From Melastoma dodecandrum (lineage: Eukaryota > Streptophyta > Magnoliopsida > Myrtales > Melastomataceae): a stretch of 64,000 bases of DNA. The notes beneath the pieces are model-generated. The model was given only the letters and a program-made list of their open reading frames with translations. It ran no database searches and was not told the DNA's origin. Numbering within the stretch: position 1 is the stretch's first letter; each line of letters starts with the position of its first letter. Made by a program: the position numbers and the translations under genes. Location of the stretch: contig JARUPY010000499.1 of assembly GCA_029817715.1 (NCBI GenBank), positions 124,001 to 188,000 of the forward strand. Reading direction: 5' to 3'. Shown here piece by piece: positions 1-10,628 of the stretch.

Positions 1-382
1 TCATATAACACGTGTAAAAACAAGCTGCATCGCCATTTTTAGTTCATTTTTATTTAGCCTTCACCACCAACACTAGAGATAGAAACAAAACAAAGGACTG
101 GACTGGAAACTTCTGACGATATCACTGGTCACTGATGAAAGAATTGACGGCAGGATAAACTCAAGCAAACAGAAAAAAGTTAACTAAACATATGGGTAGT
201 GCAGCATACACCATCTGTGTCTTGTTTTTGTTGGTCATCAAAAAAATAGTAATAATTCATATCGGAATTCGCATACATGACATTCATCATATTATAACGA
301 GCAATTACTAATCTTGGTAACATGGAATGCATCAACGAGCAAACAATCACAGGACTTGAAGAAATGTTAAAAAGCTGCTTAC
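1..382. other. Intron/unassigned stretch left of the MACPF exons
   Basis: A/T-rich sequence directly downstream, on the minus strand, of the donor site that closes the second MACPF exon. I see no continuation of the MACPF reading frame here (no FIENYGTHI-like block), so it is best read as intron 2 of that gene, with further exons beyond the left edge. Confidence 0.5.
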
Positions 383-1588
383 CTGGATAAAGAGGCAGGA
401 TCCCATGAGTAAGGAACGGCCTGCTTTATTTCCTCACATAGAGCTAAATTCAAGTTCGTCAACTCCACCTTGAATAAGGGGATGATGTATCCCACCATTG
501 CAAGAGATTTCGTAGATGCTGCATCAGCTTGCCAAGCACCTGTGAAATTAAACATGGCATTGAAGCTACCAAGCGGAACTGCTCCTGGTATACCTAATTT
601 GCTGTTAAAGTGCTTGGCCATCTGAAATCACACGATATGACCCTTAGAATAGTTAGCCAGGAGAATAATTCAACATTTCTATTAAGGCCACACTAATGTA
701 GATAACATGCGAAGATATGACTTAAAGCATCCCCGTAGATAACTAAGATGTTGACTCTCTTTCCATCACAAGGATAAAAACCAGGAGGCAGAGGAGGGTC
801 CAACCAGGTCTCAATCACAGGGAGTGGTAATAGATAGAATCCCGAATCTAGTAACACCAAAAAGAAAAATAAAACAAAACCTCGTTGACGACAGCTAAGA
901 CAAAATCCTTAAATAGTTGATTAGCTGCTGAGATATGAGTTAATAGTAATAAGGGCGTGTATTTTCCGAGCACTCTTTCTATCCAGGAGGATGACCTAAT
1001 TAACAGCTAAGAATTGCACTAGAACATGCCAGGCTCTGACAACGAAATCCTAAACTAGCTCGAGTTCCTTCAAACCGAACCATGTTAAAGTCCCCTACTT
1101 CATACAGCTCAACAGCCATTCAATTCAATTACTAAGAACAACTAAATGGGCATTCTCCTGAACAAGTGCCGGAAGTCCCAGTACATAATGGCAATCCATT
1201 TTCCAACAGGAACACGTGAATAATCAATCAAGCATACTAGAAGCCATCACTACCATCCCGAAGGGCACCCAAAATCCCATCCAAGGACTCGTACCTCATG
1301 GAAGCCACACACCCCGGTTCTCTCGATCCCATCCACACCCTTCGAGCAATGAACATCAACAGGGACATTGGACAAGACAACCCCATCAGAAACCTCGAGA
1401 TCTCCTACCCCACCCCCATCCATTGCAATAAGCCTGGACCCAGGAGTCCCTTTACAGTACAACAGCCTAATATCGGAAGTAACATCAAACCCTCTTCCCA
1501 GAGCCTGAATCGAGTTCTCCAGGGTCGCCCTCAGACCATCCGAGCTCAAACCGGAAGCATTCATCAATGGGTTCTCCGTAAAGATCAT
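383..1588 (-). CDS. MACPF domain protein, CAD1-like, 5' part (2 exons; partial)
   Basis: The first two exons are resolved: 1295-1588 (98 codons) and 383-621 (79 codons plus 2 nt). The gene runs off the left edge. Exon 1 carries the block SIQALGRGFDVTSDIRLLYC and ends in GFHE. Exon 2 continues in phase 0 and contains PLGSFNAMFNFTGAWQ, DAASTKSLAMVGY and AVPYSWDPASL, hallmarks of plant MACPF proteins of the CAD1/NSL1 family. Donors are G|GTACGA and G|GTAAGC; the acceptor is TTTCAG|ATG. I chose the ATG at 1586-1588 because it is the first in-frame ATG; the frame is open upstream but holds only TTG. CAD1 and NSL1 are known negative regulators of salicylate-linked cell death in Arabidopsis; a similar role here is inferred. 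No defect is visible in the part present. The Tat element starts about 80 bp upstream of the start codon, so the promoter may include or be replaced by LTR sequence. Confidence 0.9.
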
Positions 1589-1670
1589 CAAACCAGTTGA
1601 CAAAAGAACGAAGGAACCGGCTTTTATTGATTGATTTGGTCACTGTTGTTTAAGGTTTACTTTGGGTCAC
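1589..1670. other. Upstream flank between MACPF start codon and Tat LTR
   Basis: Only 82 bp separate the MACPF start codon from the proposed LTR start. It contains a partial direct echo of the next bases (TTTGGGTCAC and, after the LTR boundary, TTTTGGGCCAC). No TATA motif is obvious for the MACPF gene. Confidence 0.4.
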
Positions 1671-2416
1671 TGTTATTTAACAATATAAATTTTGGGCCAC
1701 ATGTCCCAGTCCAATCCGTGGATCGACCGTCCATAATACATGGCAAAAAAAAGAAAATCCAGAAAGGAGGTGACTACGGATACACACCAGGCGAAGGTTT
1801 GTTTGGCGAAGAAATCACCAAACGACGAGATTACTAGGTGATGGGCGACAACAGATCCACGAAGCGATAAGCGATAGACAGACAGGACGAACGAGTAAAC
1901 TCTTTGGCGAAGGTCAATGGGTGACAGGTCGATTAGTCAGCGGAAGGTTCTAGAAGATCTCAGGATCCGAAAGGAGATTGTTGTCAAGATTGCTCATATG
2001 AAAATGGATATTTCATGAAGACTGGCAGAAAAGGAAGCGTAATATACATGTAATATTACATTACCGTATATACGTAGGTCTAGTTTAGTATAAATAGTTG
2101 TTCTTAGGCATTGTATAAACACACATCAACACCTTTCTACAGACGGACATATATTGTCATATTTTATCTTTTCAAGCATTCCAACGTTTAAGCTCTCTTT
2201 ATGTTCCTGCGTTCCTGCTCACTCTCGAAGGCATCGTCGATGGTATCCGTAAGTGCTTCCGCTTATGGCTGTCCATCCACTGTTTTCCTCTCTTTCTTTC
2301 ATTTCATACGGCGACCACACATTCAACGAATCCTTCGGGCACCAATTGACCCGTAGTGCCAGAGATTTTCGACGTGTTTGGATCCGGCTTGATTGCGGTC
2401 ACTTCCGGAGCGAACA
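1671..2416 (+). repeat. Left LTR of Tat-type element
   Basis: Homologous over its length to 14711-15460, for example at ACACACCAGGCGAAGG and GTTGTTCTTAGGCATTGTA. It starts TGTT and ends at GCGAACA, a few bases before the primer binding site. Many differences from the right copy are C-to-T or G-to-A, as expected for methylated, ageing repeats. Confidence 0.85.
2089..2096 (+). promoter_or_regulatory. TATA box in left LTR
   Basis: TATAAATA lies in the middle of the LTR and is conserved in the right LTR at 15133-15140. It is the likely core promoter of the element, with transcription starting shortly downstream. Confidence 0.6.
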
Positions 2417-2422
2417 TGCCTT

Positions 2423-2440
2423 TGGCGACCACAGTGGGAG
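2423..2440 (+). other. Primer binding site, tRNA-Arg type
   Basis: TGGCGACCACAGTGGGAG lies 6 nt after the LTR end. It complements the 3' end of a tRNA-Arg acceptor arm (…CCACTGTGGTCGCCA) with about one mismatch, as recalled. Ogre elements are known to use tRNA-Arg, which agrees with the Tat/Ogre assignment. Confidence 0.65.
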
Positions 2441-2456
2441 CAACCAGGCTAAGACG

Positions 2457-4263
2457 ATGCCAACGACTCGATCTGGTCTTAATTCAAACAATCCCGAAGG
2501 CAATAACTCCGATGGAGAAAAGAGCAATGATGGACGTAGCTCGAAATCAGCCATGGCTGAAGAACTATCAGCCATCATGAGTACTCTCCAACTCTTAATG
2601 GAGAAACTCGGCGTTACCGACCGGAAGCACGATGCCTTCAAGGAGACAGTTTACTCTAAGATGGAGACAATTTTTCAAAACCTCGGAACTGTGTCAGGGG
2701 TACCACCAGGTAGCCCCGCTGACAACATGGGCAAATCAGCGATCAGGCATCAGCATGATTACTATTCGCGCAGAGCGGTAATCGCTAAAGGAAAAAGGAA
2801 GGTTGACACTGATGATGTCCCTACCTTCATTAGTCCTGGGAGGACAATGTACAATAACCCCCACTTGTGATAAACGAGGGCAAGAGGGTAGTACAATAAG
2901 TCCATCATGCAGCGTACCAACCCCCGTTCCGGAGGAGGGAAGAATTCGTTAGGCCCTCAGTGAGCGAGTTTGTTCGCCCTGTAGGGGATCAAAGATATTC
3001 TGAGTATATTCCCTAGCCGGCACGAAGGAAGGGAACAACAATCCCTGAAATCATCCCACCGCCAGAGCTTTCGCCTGAGATCAGAGATTATGTTACTCAA
3101 TTAGTCGAACGGGCGATCCCTGAAACAGATGACACAAATGAGATTTAACTCTATCGGGCTCTTTATCCTAAAAACATTGATCAGGACTACCCTTTTCCAA
3201 GGGGATACCGTGTTCCTGAATGCGCCCGCTTTTTGGGCGAAGAAGGGATTTCGCCTGCTGAACACATTGCCCGTTTCACCCACCAAGCTGGGGAGGCTGC
3301 CACGAATGCTTTCTGGAAACTACGTCTGTTTCCAAGCTCTCTTACAGAAGCTTACATAAACCTTCCCCATAATTTAGTGAGAAACTGGGAAGACATGCAA
3401 GTCCAGTTCACGCTGGCATTCGCCAAGACTGATCCAGCGGTGACCCTACAAGACCTTACTCATATGAAACAGTAGCCAGGCGAACTCGTGGCTGTATTTC
3501 TGAATAAATTGAGGAAAGCACGACTGAGATGTACAACTTCCACGTCCGAGGCTGAGCTCATTGCTATCGCCCAGGATTCCCTCATTCTTCGTCCGAGGAA
3601 GAAGCTGGAGAGTGAAGCGTTCAAAGACTGAAACGAATTAGCCAGAAGGGCTATTCGGTAAGAGAATCTCCTTAGGGAGAAAACTCAGGCGAAAGGGAGT
3701 TTGATAGCGGGATCTTTGGTAACCTATCAGGCTGAACCAGTCGTAGACATAAATGTCGCGGAGTATGTGACAGGGCAACCTTTGACATGCGACGAATTAG
3801 CAAAAAAGAACTTTTAGGCCAAAGCATCTCCTAAAACTTAGGAAGAGAGAAAATACTCATTCGATGACTCGAAAGCGGATGAGATTTTGAGTTTATGCTT
3901 CAAAACGGTCGGATTCGACTGAAATCATGCCATAAAATTCCTCGTACTGGCAGAGAAAAGTCGAGGAACTTCTGTAAATGGCATGGGTCTTTCACCCATA
4001 GTACCAAGGACTGCATCACGTTTAGAAACTTAGTGCATGACCTTATTGAGTCTAAGGAGCTACGCTTCCCAGATTCACATGATCAGACATTAATAGAGTC
4101 ACACCCCTTTGATGATTTAATCGATGTGAATACCTTTGACGTTAATTGTCTAACCACTTCTCCCTCGCTAATGCAGGAAGGGAAAGATCAATCGCCTGAG
4201 ATCGGTGAGACGCTCATAGCCAACATGCTATTCAAGCGGCTTGTGAGCAAAGGAATTTTGTAG
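2457..4263 (+). pseudogene. gag of the Tat element (decayed)
   Basis: The start codon at 2457 (MPTTRSGLNSNN) follows the primer site. An N-terminal segment stays open to 2870. The frame then shifts, and the retrotransposon-gag core appears at 3233-3475, with WEDMQVQFTLAF and a following LTHMKQ just before a TAG stop. In the same frame after that stop come LNKLRKARLR and further stops. A last open piece spans 3895-4263. The block pattern (tryptophan-led gag core, then a K/R-rich segment) fits plant Ty3/gypsy gag. At least one frameshift and several stops make it non-functional. Confidence 0.75.
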
Positions 4264-5166
4264 TGCCCTGCTGATTTAAAGGGGATGCGACACGATCGTT
4301 ACTGCTGGCACATGGATTCCTTGCACACCACTGATAAGTGTCATACCTTCAGGAAATACTTGCTGAACGAAAGAAAAGCTGGCTAGTACGACCTCAATCT
4401 CCTTGAAGAGATGGCGGTAGGAATCCATAGTGGTCCGATAGTATACCAACGTGGGGATAAACACTCGGAACAAACGAGTCATCCACAGAAATAAAACAAA
4501 GGGCTTTGTACTCCTAAGGAGCTCATGCAATAGGGACTCGAAGGAGAAAGCGAATATGGGCGAAAAGAAACCCACACAAAGAGGGTCCCTAGGCGGCGGG
4601 CCTCAGACAGCCTCGGACCTCAACAGGCGAAAGAAAGTCCAGAACGACCAAACAGCTCAATTGCTCAGTTTCTAACAGCTGACATGCTTTGCTTTAGGTA
4701 CAAACCAATAGTAGCTCACAAAGTGCTCATCACCCAGATGTGTCAGCTCTGCTGCAACCAATACTTCTTGCTTATAGCTGGATTAGCATCCAAAGGCAAG
4801 ATCAAACTGGAAAAGGTCGATCCTCCGTTAGGTAATCTGTCCGACTCCAAATTCGCTCATTACTCAGAGACTTCGTCTAAAAAAGATTTCAAAAGGGGTT
4901 ATGACCCACATAGAAGGGAGTTTGTTCAGGTTGATAATCGCCTGCAACCCCTCAAGAATTCACGCTTTATCCGTGTACCTATCCTTCTAAATATAGGGAC
5001 ATGGTAGAAAGTGGGCACGGGAGTGCAACCTCGGGTACCCACCGAGAAAACCAGGAAACGTATAGAAAGAAGGGCACGACGTGCCGTAGAGAAGCGTGCT
5101 AAGCCAGTAGCCCCTAACGCCTAGAAAAAAAAAGAGACGAGCGGAAGCGATCTCGCATCGAATTGA
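4264..5166 (+). other. Gag-protease linker region of the Tat element
   Basis: There are open stretches at 4451-4675 and 4684-5007, but no domain I recognise. Position suggests the C-terminal gag and spacer, broken by stops. The low-complexity Lys/Arg-rich translations are typical of a decayed gag tail. Confidence 0.45.
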
Positions 5167-5682
5167 ATGAGCGACTACAATCCACTTCAATCCGGGACTC
5201 CACCCGAGGTGAATGAAGTACCCTGCAATGTCTTCATGCTACCAACTGAGTTTGCCAAGAAGGAAGACGGTCAACCGAAAGGTAGACTGGTTCTATCCTC
5301 CAAATCCAATATTCCTACTAAAATACCACGAAATTTTTCATATAGATGGTTTACAGAGCCCTCTATGGTAATGCGGAAACACATGTTTCCCCTCCATATT
5401 CGAGCGGCACTCAATAATGTGGTGGTATGCCGAGTTTTCATCGATAACGGGGCGACCATCAACCTACTACCCCTTGAAGCTTATAAAAGCTTATGGGATG
5501 ACATAGCTGAGCTTGGAGAAACTTATGTAAGAGTCAGTGGGTTGAATGGAATTACCTCCTCTTGCTTGGGAGTAGTTTTTGCTAAACTTCGAGTAGGGAC
5601 GCATGAAAAGAAAACGACTTTCTTTGTTATAGACATAAAGTCCTCTTTTAATGCTCTGCTTGGGAGAGATTGTCTCTACTAG
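5167..5682 (+). pseudogene. Aspartic protease domain of Tat pol
   Basis: The open segment of 171 codons carries the active-site block FIDNGATINLLP near residues 91-102 (D at about 93). The family usually has D-T/S-G; here it is D-N-G. The closing motif ALLGRDCLY sits at the end. A TAG stop separates it from the following in-frame text. It would process the gag-pol polyprotein; the N after the catalytic D and the broken flanks argue against activity. Confidence 0.8.
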
Positions 5683-5721
5683 GCGGGCGCCATACCCTCT
5701 ACTCTTCATCAAGAGCTTCTA

Positions 5722-6758
5722 TTGTGGGGAAAACACGGTTTGGAAGTTGTTTCTGGGGAAGTGAACGAGAAATCTAACATACCTTATGTCTGCACAGGAG
5801 CAGTTAAACAGGTGAAGGACATGACCTTAAAGCAGAGATATGCTATGGGAGACCCAAACGTCGGCCCTCTAAACGACACAAGCTATGAGTTCCTGGTTTC
5901 GTACGACGGACCACCCTTGGCACCACCTCAAAATCCAATTATCCCGACAGGATGGGGCGATGAGCTGCAGCTCGACGCCAAACAAGATCTTACTCCAATG
6001 GAAAAGGACATGTATGAAGCTGGGATACGAGAGGACAACAACACTCAACAAACTGAGACGGACTTGGAGCCCGAAAGACTCCTCAACCCATCCTCATCCA
6101 ATGGAGAGTGAACAAACTGATCCAGTAGTCGATGTCCTCGAGAGATTAGCTAGCGACAAGACATCTAGAATAAATGAGACTCGATGTAATTCGTCTCCTT
6201 CAGCATGCCAGGACATGCTTAACATTTATTTGAATAATAAAGAAGTCCCTAACACTTATGTTATTCCATGTGATCCGTTGAAAGAAATAAACTTGGGAAC
6301 AGCTGATTCACCGCGTGTTACATATCTCAGTTCACTCATAAACGAAGTAGAGGCGCGTAGCATAAGCGAAGTCCTTCAAAATTACAAGGATTGCTTCGCT
6401 TGGGATTACACCGAGATGCCAGGCCTCAACAGAGATTTAGTCGAGCATCGACTACCGACGTATAGCACTATCAAACCTGTAAAACAAACCCCGCGAAGGA
6501 TGTCGTGGGAAGTAGCCCAAATGGTCTATGATGAGATTAAGAAGTTGTTCAAAGCCGGATACATAAGAACAACTAAATATATCGACTGGATCTCCAGCAT
6601 AGTGCCGGTCGTCAAGAAAAATGGAAAGATCAGAGTCTGCATAAACTTCCGTGATCTGAATAAAGCAACACCCAAAGACGAATACCCCATGCCTGTCACT
6701 GATGATCTCATAGACAAATCGCCAGGACACGAACTAATGTCCTTTATGGACAGGTATT
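5722..6758 (+). pseudogene. Reverse transcriptase, N-terminal half (Tat pol)
   Basis: After a linker at 5722-6111 the frame shifts by one. The frame from 5885 then reads into FAWDYTEMPGLNRDLVEHRL, KAGYIRTTKYIDWISSIVPV, VKKNGKIRVCINFRDLNKAT and PKDEYPMPVTDDLID, the fingers and palm blocks of Ty3/gypsy reverse transcriptase. The domain is cut after SFMDRY by the inserted repeat at 6759 and resumes at 7920. The insertion plus its 5-bp duplication (1166 bp) changes the frame exactly as seen. Confidence 0.9.
6754..6758. repeat. Target site duplication GTATT, left copy
   Basis: GTATT at 6754-6758 is repeated at 7920-7924. Removing the stretch 6759-7919 with one copy restores an uninterrupted reverse transcriptase block. 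Confidence 0.8.
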
Positions 6759-7919
6759 TCTCACGTTGAAAACGTATTCACCACACAAGTGCACGCGATC
6801 GTACAAGTAATAAAGTGTAAGTAAGATATCGTTCCCACGAGGACTGATCTAAACTTCTCCCAATTATTAAAATACCGTCAATCTCTATTATCCAACTAAA
6901 CGAGTTGAGAATTAATTAAACTAAACGTAAAGCTAAAGAAAACGAGTAAGTAAATTGAAATAAGATTCAAATGAGAAAAGCACCTAAGGCGACGATTTCA
7001 CCGGACAATTAATCGCAAGTCATATCTCAATCAACACGCTTAAGATGATCTGGTTGATAATCTGGAATTCGGTTATCTTCCTACGCCCCTCCCGAGGTCA
7101 TAAGAACGTACATCTCTGTAAATAGTAATCACTCTATTCCTGGGTAGATTGACTATCGAGTGCCCCTTACGAATCAATTCCAATTCGATTACCTAGGACA
7201 ATTGGGTATATTCCTATCCCGCTCGTTAATAAACCCGTCTTCCAACTAAGTTTACCTTAGGTTATTCCTCTCCCCGTGCTTAATCTAGGATTCCCCTTCC
7301 GAGTTCACCTAAATTCACTATTCAATCCTATTGGTGATCAGGCAATAAGAAAGCATTAAGAACGAACATGAATAATCAAACCAAAATCATTCAACTGTGT
7401 CAAAAGAGATAGACTCTTGACTAATCGTCAAGATCCATCTTAACCCTAGGCAAAGAAAATTAGTTCATAACCGAAGTAAACGAAAACATCAGATCCATCG
7501 TAGACAATGAAAACGACATAAAGGAAAACTAAAAGAAAAACTCCCAAAGTCTCTGTCGACGGCTCTCTGTAGTCGCCTCCTCCTCTCCAGGTAAAAACAA
7601 AATGTTTTTATATCCCCCCTAAACCTAGAGAATCTTAGAAAAATAAGGAAAAAAAATCTTCTAATTTCTCCCATCGTAGCTTTAGGTTTTGCAAGAGTAT
7701 CCAAAGATCTTCCATCTGCACAAAGTCTTCATAATTACGCCGAGGTCCTCTTTTCTTCATATTTATCCTGTAATAGACCAGAAAACTCGGCAATAATCCG
7801 TTTCTCGGGAATAATGTGAAATAATCAGGAATATTATGCACTAAACGCAATATTTCACAAATCTAACAAAATTGAAGTATGAAACTGCTCTAAATAACTC
7901 TACTTTCATAGAGTTATCA
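6759..7919 (-). mobile_element. 1161-bp insertion, probable solo LTR (minus orientation)
   Basis: It is flanked by perfect 5-bp duplications GTATT. On the minus strand it begins TGATAACTCTATG and contains near its end CCTCGTGGGAACGATATC followed by TTATTACTTGTACGATCG, a style I know from 3' ends of Athila/Tat-like LTRs. No internal coding region, primer site or second LTR is present, so recombination to a solo LTR is the simplest reading. The last bases (GTGAGA) are not the expected CA, so the end may be mutated. The 71-codon ORFs inside are not credible genes. Confidence 0.65.
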
Positions 7920-8955
7920 GTATTCTGGGTATAACCAAATTTTCATCGCTGAGGAAAACGTTCATAAAACTGCATTTCGATGCCCATTAGGAATATTCGA
8001 ATGGGTAGTAATGCCTTTCGGGTTGAAGAATGCAGGAGCCACCTACCAGAGAGCGATGAACTTAATCTTCACCTCACTGATAGGAAGGACAATTGAGGAA
8101 TATATAGATGATGTGGTGGTGAAGTCTAAAAAGAGACAGCACCATCCTTTTCATTTAAGCGAAGCATTTGAAAAGATGCGAAAGTACAACCTCAAACTCA
8201 ATCCACTAAAATGCGCCTTTGGGGTGTAAAAAGGACAATTTCTTGGTTTCCTTGTGCACCAGCGAGGAATCGAAGTAGACCATTTGAAGACCCGCACCAT
8301 TCAAAATCTTCCAGCTCCATAGAGTAAGAAGGAACTTCAAGCCTTCCTCGGCAGGGTAAATTATATCCGCCGATTTATAGGCAATGTCGCATCTAAGACA
8401 AGTGCCTTCTCGACAATCCTCAGAGGAAAACAGAAAGGACGGATAAACTGGACATCACAACATGAGCGAGCGTTCCAGAATTTAAAAGTCTACCTAGTCA
8501 ATCCGCCAATGCTGGCATCACCAAGTACAGACCAACCGTACATTCTGTACGTAGTAGCATCCCAGTCAACTATTGGATCAATGCTAGCACAAGAGCACGA
8601 CGGAGTAGAAAGGGCGATTTACTATATGTCGTGCCTACTCACAGAAACAGAACAAAGATACACCTCAACAGAAAAGATCTGCCTTGCATTGTACTACTCA
8701 ATAACAAAACTAAGACACTATATCGGGTCTAACGATGTGTACGTCGTCTCCAAGACCCCCGTTACCAAAGTGTTCTTTGACAACCCCTTACTTACGGGAA
8801 GGATAGGCAAGTGGAGCCTAGTGCTTTCAGCCTACAATATCTATCATAAATCACAAGCCTCGGTCAAAGGTTATGTTTTAGCCGAATCCATAACTCATTA
8901 CGGCGAAGGCAATCTCGATTCCACACTCGAGGAAGATCACCCGAACAAAGTATGA
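7920..8955 (+). pseudogene. Reverse transcriptase C-terminal half and first RNase H (Tat pol)
   Basis: It continues the interrupted domain. GYNQIF-like text leads into MPFGLKNAGATYQRAM and the catalytic YIDD at 8101-8112, then KLNPLKCAFGV. A TAA stop (8227-8229) and a later TAG break the frame, but the same frame continues: QFLGFLVHQRGIEV, then the connection and first RNase H (ILYVVASQSTIGSMLAQ, TEQRYTSTEKICLAL, LRHYIG). Stops without frame loss suggest point decay rather than indels. Confidence 0.9.
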
Positions 8956-9453
8956 ACCTTTTGGTTCGACGGGTCTTCTAACAAATTCGGAGCTGGCGTG
9001 GGCGTCTTTATTGAGACACCATGGAAAGCGAAAATCAGAGTGGCCTGCCACATCAACGGGAAAGTCACTAACAACTTGGCAGAGTATGAAGCCTTGATTT
9101 TAGCCTTACAACTGGCACTAGACTGGAGGATGGAAACCATAAAAATATGCGGCGACTCCCAACTAGTAATTCAACTACTCCTTGACCAGAGTGAGTGCCA
9201 CTCACCCAATTTTGGTAAATATTTGCACAAGACAAAGGAACTCTTCGCAAAGTTACACAAAGTCAAAGTAGTCCATGTAGAAAGAGACGACAACCAGGAG
9301 GCTAACCACTTAGCACAGTGTGCTTCTGGGTTGATTAGTGACTTGGAGACATCCAAAAGCAAAGCAATGTTGTTTGTAAGCAAACGACCAGAGTTCCTCG
9401 ATGATGGTGAGAAGAAAACTAAAGAGGTCCACACCGCCGACTTGTTCAAATAG
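8956..9453 (+). pseudogene. Second, archaeal-type RNase H (Tat hallmark)
   Basis: Right after a TGA stop the frame reads FWFDGSSNKFGAGVGVF, NNLAEYEALILALQLAL and CGDSQLVIQ, the acidic D-E-D core of the additional RNase H known from Tat/Ogre elements. It follows the first RNase H in the same frame. The catalytic acidic residues appear present, but the upstream stop means it could not be made from the normal polyprotein. Confidence 0.85.
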
Positions 9454-10620
9454 AAAGAGGATTGGCGAGAACCAATACGACAATTCCTCAAGGATACCGG
9501 TACAAAAGTGGAAAGGAGGATTCGAGTGATCGCTAGATACTATGTACTCCTCGACAACACTCTTTATAGAAAATCCAATGAAGGCGTGCTTCTGAGGTGC
9601 GTCGATCCAGACGAAGCCATCCCAATCATGATGGAAACACATGAGGGATTGTGAGGAGCACATCAAGCTGGAATTAAAATGAGCTGGTCGATCAAAAGAT
9701 ACAGTTTCTACTGGTCGTCAATGGTCATGAATTGCATTGAGATGGCTCGAGCCTGTCAGGCTTGCCAGCAGTGTGGGCCAGTGAAGCGAACCCCCACAAC
9801 AGATATGAATGTTGTAATAAAGCCATGGCCTTTCAGGACACGGGCAATAGACATCATGGGAGAAATACACCCTCACTCTACTAGAGGGGACGCTTACGTA
9901 CTTGTCGCCATCGACTACTTCACCAAATGGGCTGAGGCGGCACCATATAAGTCGATCAACCAAAAAGAAGTGATCTAGTTTTTCAAAGATTTCATTATTT
10001 ACCGATATGGCGAACTTATAAACGAATTCGCCGATGATTTTGGGTTTAAAGTGCTCAACTCAACCCCATACCATGCTCAGTCAAACGGGCAAGCGGAAGC
10101 CTCTAACAAGCTCATCAAACGAGTGATACAAAGGACGATTGGAGACAACCCACGAACGTGGCATACTCTGTTCCAAGAGTCGTTATGGGCGTTTCCGTGT
10201 TACAAAAAAGGAAAGCATTGGTGTTGCCCCGTTTAGCCTCGTCTATGGCCACGATGTGGTGCTCCCGGTAGAGGTGCGGTACCGATTGTTTAGATTCCTC
10301 AAACATTTGGGAGTATACGAAGGGTATGCTGAGGACATGCATGGTGAATTAGAAAACCTGGAAACCACCAGGATCAACGTGCTGAACAATCTAGAAGCTC
10401 ATAAAAGAAACATCTCCCGCTACTATAACAAGAAAGTTGTTCCTCGGTCATTCAGCGTGGGTGATCTAGTATGGAAGTTACGATTACCTGAAGGAGACCG
10501 TGACTACTTTCAAGGAAAATGGACTCTAAATTGGGAAGGCCCTTTCCAGGTAGTTGAATCCCATCTTGAGAATTCATATCGCCTAGGGGGCTAGATGGAT
10601 CATTACATGACCTTAAGATC
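9454..10620 (+). pseudogene. Integrase of the Tat element
   Basis: The zinc-finger half is seen as H…H and CQACQQC near 9660-9770. The catalytic core has AIDIMG, YVLVAIDYFTKWAEA and a SNGQAEASNKLIKRV block containing the glutamate. Between the first and last catalytic blocks the text is shortened: the usual segment around the second aspartate reads YRYGELINEFADDFGF, so about ten residues are missing. A TAG stop at 9976 and a frameshift near 10200 also break it. The C-terminal part continues at 10139-10594 in another frame (DLVWKLRLPEGDRDYF, KWTLNWEGPFQVVE). Confidence 0.85.
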
Positions 10621-10628
10621 AATGGAAA

